Source: Paenibacillus alvei DSM 29 (GTDB taxonomy: Bacteria; Bacillota; Bacilli; Paenibacillales; Paenibacillaceae). From it: a stretch of DNA of 64,000 nt. The stretch covers positions 1-64,000 of the forward strand of contig NZ_AMBZ01000014.1 of the NCBI RefSeq assembly GCF_000293805.1. Direction: 5' to 3'. Below, one piece after another: positions 42,323 through 51,242 of the stretch. The notes under the pieces are model-generated. The model ran no database searches. It worked only from the letters and a program-made list of their open reading frames with translations, and was not told where the DNA came from. The translations under genes were made by a program, and so were the position numbers. Every line of letters starts with the position of its first letter. Position 1 is the first letter of the stretch.

Positions 42323-44178
42323 TGATGAAACGTGTAGCTGTGCTCTTCTTCATCCTAATTACATTTGTCGGGTACCCTGTGCAGGCTTCTCCTTTACAAG
42401 ATGGTTTGATTCCACAGGATCCACGTACGCATATGGGGAACGTGGAGCTTGAATTCAATAGGTACCCTAATTCTCGTTACAATGTGGATTTATGGATAGA
42501 TGCAACTTGGAATCCACTAAATGTTGTCGGTCATGTCAGCGATGAGCTGCTGAGTATGCAGCTAAGTATTATTAATACCCTATGGTCTTTCGATCGGATG
42601 GTATTTAATTTCTCCATTAAGATTGTAGGTGAAGCCTATTCGCTTGATATCGTTGATATGCTTGTTCAGTATATCGGTGAAGGAATTCAAACAATTGCTG
42701 GTTTTACCTCTGGTGGGTTTCAAGATTATGGCCTTTGGCCGGCATTAATCTTACTGATCATTACGGTAACGGCTGCTTGGGCTTCGTATGTTTTTATTCT
42801 AAAAAGAGAACAATCAAAGGCGATGTCGGGGTTAGTATCGATGCTTATTATATTCGTTCTCTCTCTTGGATATTTTTCTAATGCGAGCTTGGTACTTTCC
42901 ACAGTAAATGGAGCATCAAAGGAGCTGCAGAACCGTGTCCTCAGTCTCTCTGGTACCCTTGTTAATCCGGGGAAAAGCTACTCAGCTGAAGAAGGACTGG
43001 CATCAATACAAAATCAAATGTTCGATTTAATGATAAAGAAACCATACTTGTTAATGCAGTACGGTACAACATCAGTAGATCCAGCACGCGTCGATAGTAT
43101 CCTCGCGCTAGATTACAATAGCGAAGGGAGAAATCAAATTATCAAAGAGGAAGTAACCGTCAAGAACAATCAAATGATGGGTTCTGAAGGACTAGCAGAT
43201 AGATTGAGCTTCGTTCTCCTGCAACTTGTAGCAGGAGGGATATTAGCGGTTCAAATGATCCTTCTATCTGGATCTGTGTTATTTTTTCAAATCATGTTCA
43301 TTGCATTCGTTATGTTTAGTCCAGTGCCGCTGCTGATATCGCTAGTTCCGGCATGGAGGGATACAGCTACTAGTTGGGCAATGAAGACACTTCACAACTT
43401 ATTAATGAAAGTGGGCATAGCCCTCTTAATGACAATTATCTTTACGGTAGCTGGCTTGCTATATAACGTTCTTCAAAAGAATAACTCCGGTTTCTTATTC
43501 ATCATCTTTGGCCAAATTGTGGCTTATGTAGGCATTTGGATAAAGAGGAAAGAGTTATTTTCATTTGTTGCACGAATAAGCGGAAGCAATGCTAACTCTG
43601 GTAGTAATGATATGTTGAACTACATGAAATGGAAAAATGCAAGCAAGCTAGTCAAAGGTGCATTTAAGGGTTCTAAAAATTTTGTACAAAGCAATCCCAA
43701 AGGTGGTTCCACATCGCATCCACCTGTTCAAAGAGAATCGAATGCAGTATCTAGGGGGATGAGTGAAGCCGCTGCAAGCAGAGAGCAGCAGCCTGAATCT
43801 AACATACCAGACAATGCAGGGGTTACGAGAAAACTCACTCTTGTTCCAGGATCATTTAATAGAAATACGGACGATTCTACACGGGCTGTAGAACAATCTA
43901 CAGCAGCACCTACAGGTGCCCTGGAAGAAAGAGATGGAAGCAATGGAGAGAATGGCCAGGTTAGGCAGAATACTGAGGCTCATGCAGGAGCGCAAGAAAA
44001 TAGTATTCAGACAGTTAAAGCTCGCAGAAAATCATCGGATAAAGCTCCTAAGCCGGCTTTACGTGTATCTCGTAACGCTGATGGGAAAATGAACATAAGT
44101 AATACTGCAGTCAGAAGGGAAGAGAGGAGTCCGGAGGCTGGAAAAAAAACTCGCCATTGTTCCGGGATCAATCCATAG
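42319..44178 (+). CDS. VirB6/TrbL-like polytopic channel protein, truncated by a frameshift, 619 aa
   Basis: Signal-like N-terminus (MKRVAVLFFILITFVGYPVQ), six or more membrane segments between residues about 130 and 400 (e.g. WPALILLIITVTAAWASYVF; LQLVAGGILAVQMILL; MFIAFVMFSPVPLLISL), then a polar Ser/Glu/Arg-rich cytosolic tail. The reading leaves its frame at an A8 run (44142-44149) and stops at 44178. With A7 it continues into the next entry, giving 829 aa in all. The role is that of the inner-membrane channel subunit. Confidence 0.8.
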   Translation: MMMKRVAVLFFILITFVGYPVQASPLQDGLIPQDPRTHMGNVELEFNRYPNSRYNVDLWIDATWNPLNVVGHVSDELLSMQLSIINTLWSFDRMVFNFSIKIVGEAYSLDIVDMLVQYIGEGIQTIAGFTSGGFQDYGLWPALILLIITVTAAWASYVFILKREQSKAMSGLVSMLIIFVLSLGYFSNASLVLSTVNGASKELQNRVLSLSGTLVNPGKSYSAEEGLASIQNQMFDLMIKKPYLLMQYGTTSVDPARVDSILALDYNSEGRNQIIKEEVTVKNNQMMGSEGLADRLSFVLLQLVAGGILAVQMILLSGSVLFFQIMFIAFVMFSPVPLLISLVPAWRDTATSWAMKTLHNLLMKVGIALLMTIIFTVAGLLYNVLQKNNSGFLFIIFGQIVAYVGIWIKRKELFSFVARISGSNANSGSNDMLNYMKWKNASKLVKGAFKGSKNFVQSNPKGGSTSHPPVQRESNAVSRGMSEAAASREQQPESNIPDNAGVTRKLTLVPGSFNRNTDDSTRAVEQSTAAPTGALEERDGSNGENGQVRQNTEAHAGAQENSIQTVKARRKSSDKAPKPALRVSRNADGKMNISNTAVRREERSPEAGKKTRHCSGINP

Positions 44179-44809
44179 AAATGCGGACGATTCTACACGA
44201 GCTGTAGAACAATCTACAGCAGCACCTACAGGTGCCCGTGAAGAAAGAGATGGAAGCAATGAAGAGAATGGCGGGGTTAGGCAGAACACTGAGACTCATG
44301 CAGGAGCGCAAGAACAAGAAAATAGTATTCAGACAGTTAAAGCTCGCAGAAAAACATCAGACAAAGCTGCTAACCCTGTTTTACGTGTATCTCGTAACGC
44401 TGATGGGAAAATGAACATAAGTAATCCTGCAGTCAGAAGGGAAGAGAGGAATCCGGAGGATGTAAACAAGAGGGAAGACCTCCTTCAAAAGTCACCTCGC
44501 TATTTCCATGAGGCTAAAAAGTATACGGAAGTTCCTTTACCTGAACCACCTCCACCTGAAGAAAGAAATTATTACGAACCAGATGATATGTCTTGGGATA
44601 ATAGAAGTGTGGAGTCACTACGAGCAGAAGCAATTCAGAAAGCATCAGGTCATCATCAGAACCACTCAGTTGCTAAAGAACATGTAACAAGTTCTAAGAC
44701 TAACAGTGTGGGCAAGCGTCGAGAACAGCCAGTGACGAAAAAAGAAAGTACCGTTGAGAACCATTTGAAGAGGAAGGACATTGATACAGGTGCTAAAACT
44801 GAACTATAG
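44150..44809 (+). pseudogene. C-terminal tail of the VirB6-like protein, out of frame
   Basis: Continuation after the A8 run: LAIVPGSIHRNADDSTRAVE and on to 44809. The first about 100 residues repeat the end of the preceding entry (KLTLVPGSFNRNTDDSTRAV...RRKSSDKA...RVSRNADGKMNISN), i.e. a tandem duplication of about 310 bp (43830-44130 against 44150-44460). The distal part is Pro/Glu-rich (EVPLPEPPPPEERNYYEPDD). An ATG at 44411 could restart translation but has no good site. Confidence 0.65.
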
Positions 44810-44825
44810 CCAGAAAAGGGATCGT

Positions 44826-45380
44826 GTGAAGCTATTCATTATCATTCTGACGTTATTTTCTGGGATCTCTCTATTGTTTTTGTACCTATCTGGATACTTC
44901 GATTCTCCTGAAACGCAAATTTCAGGAGAATCGAAGAAATCTGTGAAAACGATCCCCGAAGCTAGTGAAAGTATAAAGAACTCAGGTGGCATACAGACCA
45001 GTGATGGTACTGCAAATGCTGAACATAAGGAATCGAAAGAATTACTTTCAAATAATGAAATAGAGAAAACACAGTCAATAGCTACGGAATTCATCAAAGC
45101 ATACTATGAATTCGATATTACAAAACCTCGTATTTATCCGGAAAGCGTAAAAGATTTAATGTCGGATAAACTCTATGCACAAGAGAATAAGTATGTGCGG
45201 CGGGAAAAAGAAAATTCCAAGGTTACCTCGACAAAAGTACTTCCTGTAGATCAAGAGACTGCGGGTGAGGTTATATGGAGCGTTACTGTCAATGAAGAAC
45301 AGGAATTTTTCGTAAGTTTAAAAAAGTATAAAGAAGGGTGGAAAGTGACTGCCTTCAATATTGAGGGAGATGGTCACTAA
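44826..45380 (+). CDS. Membrane-anchored conjugation accessory protein, 184 aa
   Basis: GTG at 44826 after AAAAGGGATC; the frame is open back to 44781. One membrane segment (LFIIILTLFSGISLLFLYLSG), a Ser/Glu-rich linker and a C-terminal domain (IATEFIKAYYEFDITKPRIY...VTSTKVLPVDQETAGEVIWSV) that looks like an NTF2-like fold, as in VirB8-type or TcpC-associated proteins. It lies between VirB6 and the wall hydrolase and overlaps the latter by one base. Confidence 0.65.
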   Translation: MKLFIIILTLFSGISLLFLYLSGYFDSPETQISGESKKSVKTIPEASESIKNSGGIQTSDGTANAEHKESKELLSNNEIEKTQSIATEFIKAYYEFDITKPRIYPESVKDLMSDKLYAQENKYVRREKENSKVTSTKVLPVDQETAGEVIWSVTVNEEQEFFVSLKKYKEGWKVTAFNIEGDGH

Positions 45381-46495
45381 TGGAAGAACATTCACAAGTT
45401 TCAAATGAGGAATCCGTAGCTGCTAATGATCTTGCGAAACAAGTACTGCGCAAAGCTATTGGAACGAAAATCGCAATATCTATGGGAGTAGTAGGATTCC
45501 TTCTAGTTGTGGCTATTATCATGATTTACCTGATGTTGATATCTACATTGGGCAAGGGAACCGTAGGAGACAGCATGCCGCAGTCCACATACGGGCAGAA
45601 AGTAATACCTTCAGCATTTATACCTGTTTATCTGGAAGCAGAAGAAAGGTTCCGTGTGCCGTGGAGTATTCTAGCGGCTATACATAAGGTAGAGACCGAC
45701 TTCTCACGAGATTTATCCAGAAGTGCTGTGGGAGCTATTGGACATATGCAGTTTATGAAACGATCCTGGATCGGATGGAGTTATCCAGGTGGAACAGCAT
45801 TAGGTGACTTGGACATACCTGATTACATCTTGACCGATCCGATAATGATTGAAAAGTATGGCGGATACGGGGTGGACGGTGATGGTGACGGGAAGGCCGA
45901 CCCAATGAATCTGAAGGATGCTATTTTTAGCGCAGCAAACTATTTAGCCAAACATGGAGCAGCGGAAGGGTTGTACGAAGAATCGATATATGCATACAAC
46001 CATTCGAAATTTTACGTTCAGCAAGTAATGGATTTGGCGACTCGTTTTGTCGATGGGATCCCGACCGGCTCCGTTCCGGTGGTTATCGATGATACCGCTT
46101 GGCCTTTACCAGATGGTATGTACATTACATCTGGATATGGGACAAGATGGGGGAAGCTGCACAAGGGCCTCGACATGGCGGCTGCAGGAAATACTTCAGG
46201 GAAGAAAATAGTAGCTTTCGCACCAGGAAAGGTTATATATAGCGGTCTGAGAGGATCCTATGGCTATGCAGTAATTATCGAACACGGGAAGGGAGTCCAA
46301 ACCCTTTATGCTCACATGATCAGAAAAGGGATCGCGGTCGGGACAAAGGTGCAGGCGGGTACAGTGATTGGAAATGCCGGCAATACTGGAAATTCGCTCG
46401 GCGCTCACCTACACTTTGAAGTTCACATAAATGGGAAACCTGTAGATCCGATAGAGTACGTACGAAAGTTTAATCCTAATATCCTTGATAATTGA
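45380..46495 (+). CDS. VirB1-type bifunctional wall hydrolase (lytic transglycosylase + M23 peptidase), 371 aa
   Basis: One membrane segment (residues 32-58). Transglycosylase domain about 85-215: VPWSILAAIHKVETDF (catalytic Glu), SAVGAIGHMQFMKRSW, then NLKDAIFSAANYLAKHG. M23 domain about 245-365: SGYGTRWGKLHKGLDMAA (His, Asp) and LGAHLHFEV (HxH zinc/catalytic). Makes room in the peptidoglycan for the transfer channel, like TcpG. Domain order and length are usual for Gram-positive T4SS. Confidence 0.9.
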   Translation: MEEHSQVSNEESVAANDLAKQVLRKAIGTKIAISMGVVGFLLVVAIIMIYLMLISTLGKGTVGDSMPQSTYGQKVIPSAFIPVYLEAEERFRVPWSILAAIHKVETDFSRDLSRSAVGAIGHMQFMKRSWIGWSYPGGTALGDLDIPDYILTDPIMIEKYGGYGVDGDGDGKADPMNLKDAIFSAANYLAKHGAAEGLYEESIYAYNHSKFYVQQVMDLATRFVDGIPTGSVPVVIDDTAWPLPDGMYITSGYGTRWGKLHKGLDMAAAGNTSGKKIVAFAPGKVIYSGLRGSYGYAVIIEHGKGVQTLYAHMIRKGIAVGTKVQAGTVIGNAGNTGNSLGAHLHFEVHINGKPVDPIEYVRKFNPNILDN

Positions 46496-46586
46496 AAATA
46501 TAACAAACGGAGGTTCGTATGTATGTACTGCGTTTCCTAATATCCTAGTTTTCGGATGAAAATAGTATTTATTTGGAGGTAAAGAT

Positions 46587-49500
46587 ATGAGAGCTTTAAT
46601 TAATAAATGTACTTCTTTCATTTGCTCATTTGTATTGCTTATCGGTTTTATCATACAACCGTTTGGCATGAGGGTGGCGAATGCTGCTGCACCACAAACT
46701 GTTTCTAAATCTATTTATCTTCGTACCACAGTGGGACAAGAAAACGAGGTAGGTAAATTTGATCTGTGGGAGCTCATACCACCATCTATGAGATATAAAG
46801 ATGGCTTGAAAATACATCGTATTACGATTAAAGGGTCACAAAACTCTTATGCAACATTGGGGCATGGCGGAGGAGACGGGTACATGATCGGTATCTGGTC
46901 TTACTCAAAACTTAGCTTTAACGGACAAACTGAAAATCTGGTCTTTACAAGTACGGGAGGGTCAAAGGGAGATTGGAACTCAGGGAATGTACCGAGTAAA
47001 GAGCAAGTAAATGAAGAATATAGAGACATTACTTTAGATGGAAAGAGTGAGTTTCAGCTATTTTTATCGGGGGAGAAGATTTCTTTCTATCCGGATACTG
47101 CTTCTAGCACTTTGGATGTAAAAGTGGAGATTGAATTTACTCCTCCAAATCTATCTCCAATCTTAGAAGTGGAACAGTATGATCGGGTTGGTAGTTACTT
47201 CGTTCATTTGGATGGGAAAGTAAGTGATCCGGATCAAGATGAATTAAATATAGAAGTTGATTTTGCTGGCCATCCTTTTGGTATGACGATACATCCTGGA
47301 GAGAGTAATTGGTTTATGAGTCTTCCGGTAGATCGGGTGCCAGAGGGAGTATATTCAAACATTCCGGTTACGGCAAACGATCATAAGTCGCCTCCTGTAA
47401 CGGTAATGTACAAAGGGAAAATTACCATTGATAGAACACCACCAACAGCACCAAAGATTATTCTAAGTACTGATAAATGGAGTTCTCAGCCAATAAAAGT
47501 AAATATTATACCTGGAGTGGATGCGTTATCTGGTGTTGCTCGTACCGAATATAAATTGTCAGGAAACGCGACTCAAAATTGGTCGCGTAATGACGGAGAA
47601 GACATTGTGATTCAATCCGAAGGTGTCATTCATATTGCTGCTCGCACAATCGATCGGGCAGGAAACATAAGTAATGAAGTGACTTCTAGCGTTTACGTAG
47701 ATAAGTCGCAACCCACATCTCCGGTTTTTACAGCCAATCATAATGGCTGGAGTAATAATAATGTGACAGTAAGTTTGGAAGATGGAAAAAGTTCATTTAG
47801 TCCTCTAAAGCAGAGTGAATACAGTATTGACGGTCAGCCGTGGCAAATATATCAGCTACCAATTGAAATAAAAAAAGAAGGAATCACTCGTATTTCCGGC
47901 CGCACGATAAACCAAGTAGGACATGTGAGCCCTGAATCCTCTATAACAGTGAATATTGATCGGACACCTCCGACTTCACCGAAATTGCAACCTAGTATTA
48001 CCGGGTGGACGAATCAGGATGTACTCGTTTCGCTTAAGCATGGGGATGATGCTCTAAGTGGTATACGGAATAGTGAATTTAACATAGATGGTCAAGGATG
48101 GGTGAATTATTCTTCACCTATTCAAATAACGAAAGAAGGAAGTACACGCGTTTCTGCCCGTACGATTGATCAGGCAGGGAATATAGGACCGGTAACAGAG
48201 ATTACTGTGAGCATCGACAAATCTGCTCCAGCCATATCGATAAATCCGATTAACCGTACTTGGGATTCTACGGATATTCCCGCAGAAATACGATATTCTG
48301 ACAGTTTATCTGGGGTAGATCCAAATAGTAGAAAGTATGCGGTAACAAATAGCCCGGTTCCTCCTGCAAATTGGAATACAGCTACAGCCGATGTGCAGCA
48401 CATTACCATTACGAATGAAGGTGAGTGGTATGTTCATGCTGCAGTAGCAGATAAAGCCGGAAATATAAAGAATGTTTCGAGTCAATCACTACAGCTTCAA
48501 AGTATACCGCAAGAGCCTGCTAATTTCCGAGTGACATCGGTAGAAGGCGAAACAGTACATTTAGCATGGGATTTGCCAGCAGGGAATGTACTAGCGGATG
48601 GTTACGAATATAACATTGGAAATCTGACGACTGGACGCAGCTGGACGGTCGCTTATCCAGGGCATACACTCCAGGATCAGAATGTTGAAGCAGGAAAAAC
48701 CTATGAATACCGAATCACGGTAAAGAACCATGTCGGAAGCAGCGCATATACTGTGCCTGTGTCGGCACTGACCTTACCGGCCGCAGTAAAAGGATTATCG
48801 GTAAGTCCAATTGGAAGAGAAGCCTTTGCAGGCAGTGTGAAGTTTGAGTCTTCTCTATCCGCCGATCAATATCATATTGCGGTGAGAGAGAACGATACAA
48901 AGCAGCTTGTATATGAGAGCACAGTAACGGATGCAACCTATCAACCCATCCAGAACCTGAAGCCGGGCGTAAATTATACAGTTACAGTAACGGCGGAGAA
49001 TGGAAGTGGGCGAGGAGCTGCAGCAAGTGTTGGGTTCTTATCTCTTCCGGATGCACCGGGTCAATTTTCCGCAATCCAAATCAATACGGATGGCATTTAC
49101 TTGGGATGGACATCGGTAACGAGTGCAACATACTACGACTTGGAGAGAGATCAAAGCTTCATTTACGGAGGTGCCGACCTCTTTTATAAGGATACCGGAC
49201 TCCAGTCCGGCACTGAATACAATTACGGAGTATCTGCAAAAAACGATACGGGATATGGGATGAAGTCCGAGCTTGCGAATGTCATTACACTTCCAGCACG
49301 GACAAGCGTTACGGCAACGACCTACGGTACTGACAGAATAACGCTGCAGTGGCCGAGCGTGAAAGGGGCAGCAAACTACGTTGTTGGAGTTGACGGACAA
49401 GAAGTCGGGACGGTAACTGCAGCAACTTACGGTACACTTCAGACTTATGAAATCACGGGGCTGAATCCAGGAGTGTCCTATCGCTTCAGCCTGCAGCCCG

Positions 49501-51227
49501 AGAATAGCAGCGGATCCGGAGAAGAGACGTATGTAGTCGCTTTTACACTTCCGGAAGCTGTTACTGAAGGAAGCGTAGAAGTTACAGATATTACGGAGAC
49601 AACGGCAGTTATGAAGTGGGATGCAGTACCAGGAGCGACAACATATCGTGTACGTATTGGAGAATCATTGTACGAGCTATCGGATACTGTATTGAACTTG
49701 AATGGTTTGCAGGAAGGAACGAGTTACCAAAGCATCATCGAAGCTGGGAATGGATCCGGATACGGACCAGGAACGACAATATCGTTCCTGACGTTGCCGC
49801 CACAAGTTGGGGAAATTGCGGCATATGAACAAGGAAGTGAGCTGCAGCTGTCATGGAAGCCGGTTCCTTCAGCCAAAGAATATATTGTTGAGAAAAATGG
49901 CCAAATAGTAGGGACTGTGAGCGAGTCTGCATGGAAGGCAAAAGATCTCTCCGCTGGTGAAAGCTATCACTTCAGCGTTCGAGCAGTAAATGAAACTGGT
50001 GAAGGCTCGAAAACACCGTTCATCTGGCGTATGCTTCCGGATGGTATGGAGGATCTGAAGGTTCGTGTCAGCGATATATCCGAGCACAGCGCGAAATTGA
50101 GCTGGGAAGCTGCAGCTGGCGCAGATGGATATCGGGTGTATCAAGGCAAGAAGCAGCTCCTTCAGGTGACAGAAACGAATTCAGTTCTTGATGGCCTGGC
50201 GAGTGGATTAACTTATAAAGATTTAAAAATTGTTCCGTTTAATTCTACTGGAGAAACAAAGGGTGCTAAAGTTCCTGCGTTTGCTACGTTGCCGTCTGAA
50301 TTATTTAAGGTAAATGTGGAAGCAGCAGAAAACAAACTGACGTATCACTTTGAAATTGACTCAGAGAATGAAACGATCGTTGTAGTGAGAGATGGAAAGG
50401 AAGTCTATCGTGATAAGGATAGAGAGTTTGTGCTTCGACCACTGCCTAGTGGGGTGGAAATAAAGGTTGAGGTATGGGCGGAAAATGAATTTGGACAGCG
50501 CTCAAAAGGACAAGTTATTAAAGCCAAAACATTGAATAGCTCTCAAGATTCAAATGGTACTAGCTCTAGTAGCAATGGATCCGATAATTCTTTTGCCAAG
50601 GATCTCAATAAGAAACAAGAAGACCTTGAGATAGTCAATGACGACAAGTCAAAGAATGAGAGTGCAGAGAGTAATAAGGATAACGGAGATATCTTTATTG
50701 ATATCGATGAGCTATACAACAAGGATAGTATCCTGTCTTTGTATGAAAGAGGAGTGGTCAAGGCTAATCCATATAAGGTGTTTGAGCCGAATCGATCCGT
50801 AACGCGAGCTGAGTATATGGCCATGATTGTACGAGCCTTGGAACTGGAAGGAAAAGAAGCTCCTCCTATGTTATTTAGGGATATAGACAAGGAAGCTTGG
50901 TATTATCGGGAGCTGCAAATAGCTCATTCCAATGGAATCATAAATGGTTTTAATATCCGAGAGTTCCGTCCGAATGCAATTATTAGTCGTGAACAAGCGG
51001 CAAAGATGCTGGGTAATGCACTCAAAAAGAAACAGAGTACAAAGTTATCATATACAGACCAAAAACGAATTGCAGATTGGGCAAAAAAAGAAGTAGAAGC
51101 CCTTACTGCATCAACAATTATTCAAGGCTATCCAGATGGGACGTTCCGACCAAAAGAAACAGTAATACGAGCAGAAGGTGCTGAATTCATTTATAAATTC
51201 CTGGGCGTTGCCCAGGAATGGCGCTAA
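46587..51227 (+). CDS. Large S-layer-anchored surface protein with Ig-like and fibronectin III repeats, 1546 aa
   Basis: GGAGGTAAAGAT before the ATG; signal peptide (cut near VANAAAP). Then a domain of about 160 residues, several Ig-like 'DRTPPTxP' repeats (about 280-640), about eight fibronectin III domains (about 640-1290) and a Ser/Asn linker. C-terminal SLH motifs: SLYERGVVKANPYKVFEPNR, MLFRDIDKEAWYYRELQIAH and IQGYPDGTFRPKETVIRAEG. Likely an adhesin or mating-pair stabiliser attached to the secondary wall polymer. Shares a near-identical block with the next gene. Confidence 0.85.
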   Translation: MRALINKCTSFICSFVLLIGFIIQPFGMRVANAAAPQTVSKSIYLRTTVGQENEVGKFDLWELIPPSMRYKDGLKIHRITIKGSQNSYATLGHGGGDGYMIGIWSYSKLSFNGQTENLVFTSTGGSKGDWNSGNVPSKEQVNEEYRDITLDGKSEFQLFLSGEKISFYPDTASSTLDVKVEIEFTPPNLSPILEVEQYDRVGSYFVHLDGKVSDPDQDELNIEVDFAGHPFGMTIHPGESNWFMSLPVDRVPEGVYSNIPVTANDHKSPPVTVMYKGKITIDRTPPTAPKIILSTDKWSSQPIKVNIIPGVDALSGVARTEYKLSGNATQNWSRNDGEDIVIQSEGVIHIAARTIDRAGNISNEVTSSVYVDKSQPTSPVFTANHNGWSNNNVTVSLEDGKSSFSPLKQSEYSIDGQPWQIYQLPIEIKKEGITRISGRTINQVGHVSPESSITVNIDRTPPTSPKLQPSITGWTNQDVLVSLKHGDDALSGIRNSEFNIDGQGWVNYSSPIQITKEGSTRVSARTIDQAGNIGPVTEITVSIDKSAPAISINPINRTWDSTDIPAEIRYSDSLSGVDPNSRKYAVTNSPVPPANWNTATADVQHITITNEGEWYVHAAVADKAGNIKNVSSQSLQLQSIPQEPANFRVTSVEGETVHLAWDLPAGNVLADGYEYNIGNLTTGRSWTVAYPGHTLQDQNVEAGKTYEYRITVKNHVGSSAYTVPVSALTLPAAVKGLSVSPIGREAFAGSVKFESSLSADQYHIAVRENDTKQLVYESTVTDATYQPIQNLKPGVNYTVTVTAENGSGRGAAASVGFLSLPDAPGQFSAIQINTDGIYLGWTSVTSATYYDLERDQSFIYGGADLFYKDTGLQSGTEYNYGVSAKNDTGYGMKSELANVITLPARTSVTATTYGTDRITLQWPSVKGAANYVVGVDGQEVGTVTAATYGTLQTYEITGLNPGVSYRFSLQPENSSGSGEETYVVAFTLPEAVTEGSVEVTDITETTAVMKWDAVPGATTYRVRIGESLYELSDTVLNLNGLQEGTSYQSIIEAGNGSGYGPGTTISFLTLPPQVGEIAAYEQGSELQLSWKPVPSAKEYIVEKNGQIVGTVSESAWKAKDLSAGESYHFSVRAVNETGEGSKTPFIWRMLPDGMEDLKVRVSDISEHSAKLSWEAAAGADGYRVYQGKKQLLQVTETNSVLDGLASGLTYKDLKIVPFNSTGETKGAKVPAFATLPSELFKVNVEAAENKLTYHFEIDSENETIVVVRDGKEVYRDKDREFVLRPLPSGVEIKVEVWAENEFGQRSKGQVIKAKTLNSSQDSNGTSSSSNGSDNSFAKDLNKKQEDLEIVNDDKSKNESAESNKDNGDIFIDIDELYNKDSILSLYERGVVKANPYKVFEPNRSVTRAEYMAMIVRALELEGKEAPPMLFRDIDKEAWYYRELQIAHSNGIINGFNIREFRPNAIISREQAAKMLGNALKKKQSTKLSYTDQKRIADWAKKEVEALTASTIIQGYPDGTFRPKETVIRAEGAEFIYKFLGVAQEWR
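48719..50115 (+). repeat. Near-identical block shared by the two surface-protein genes (copy 1)
   Basis: Runs collinearly with 53432-54828 at a constant offset of 4713 bp and no indel seen. The first 800 bp differ at only a handful of bases; the distal part has more. Codes for about five fibronectin III domains. Confidence 0.85.
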
Positions 51228-51242
51228 GGGGAGGACACTAGA

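Noticed and set aside
46196-49941. Minus-strand frames within the wall hydrolase and surface-protein genes
   Set aside because: Shadows of strongly supported plus-strand genes.
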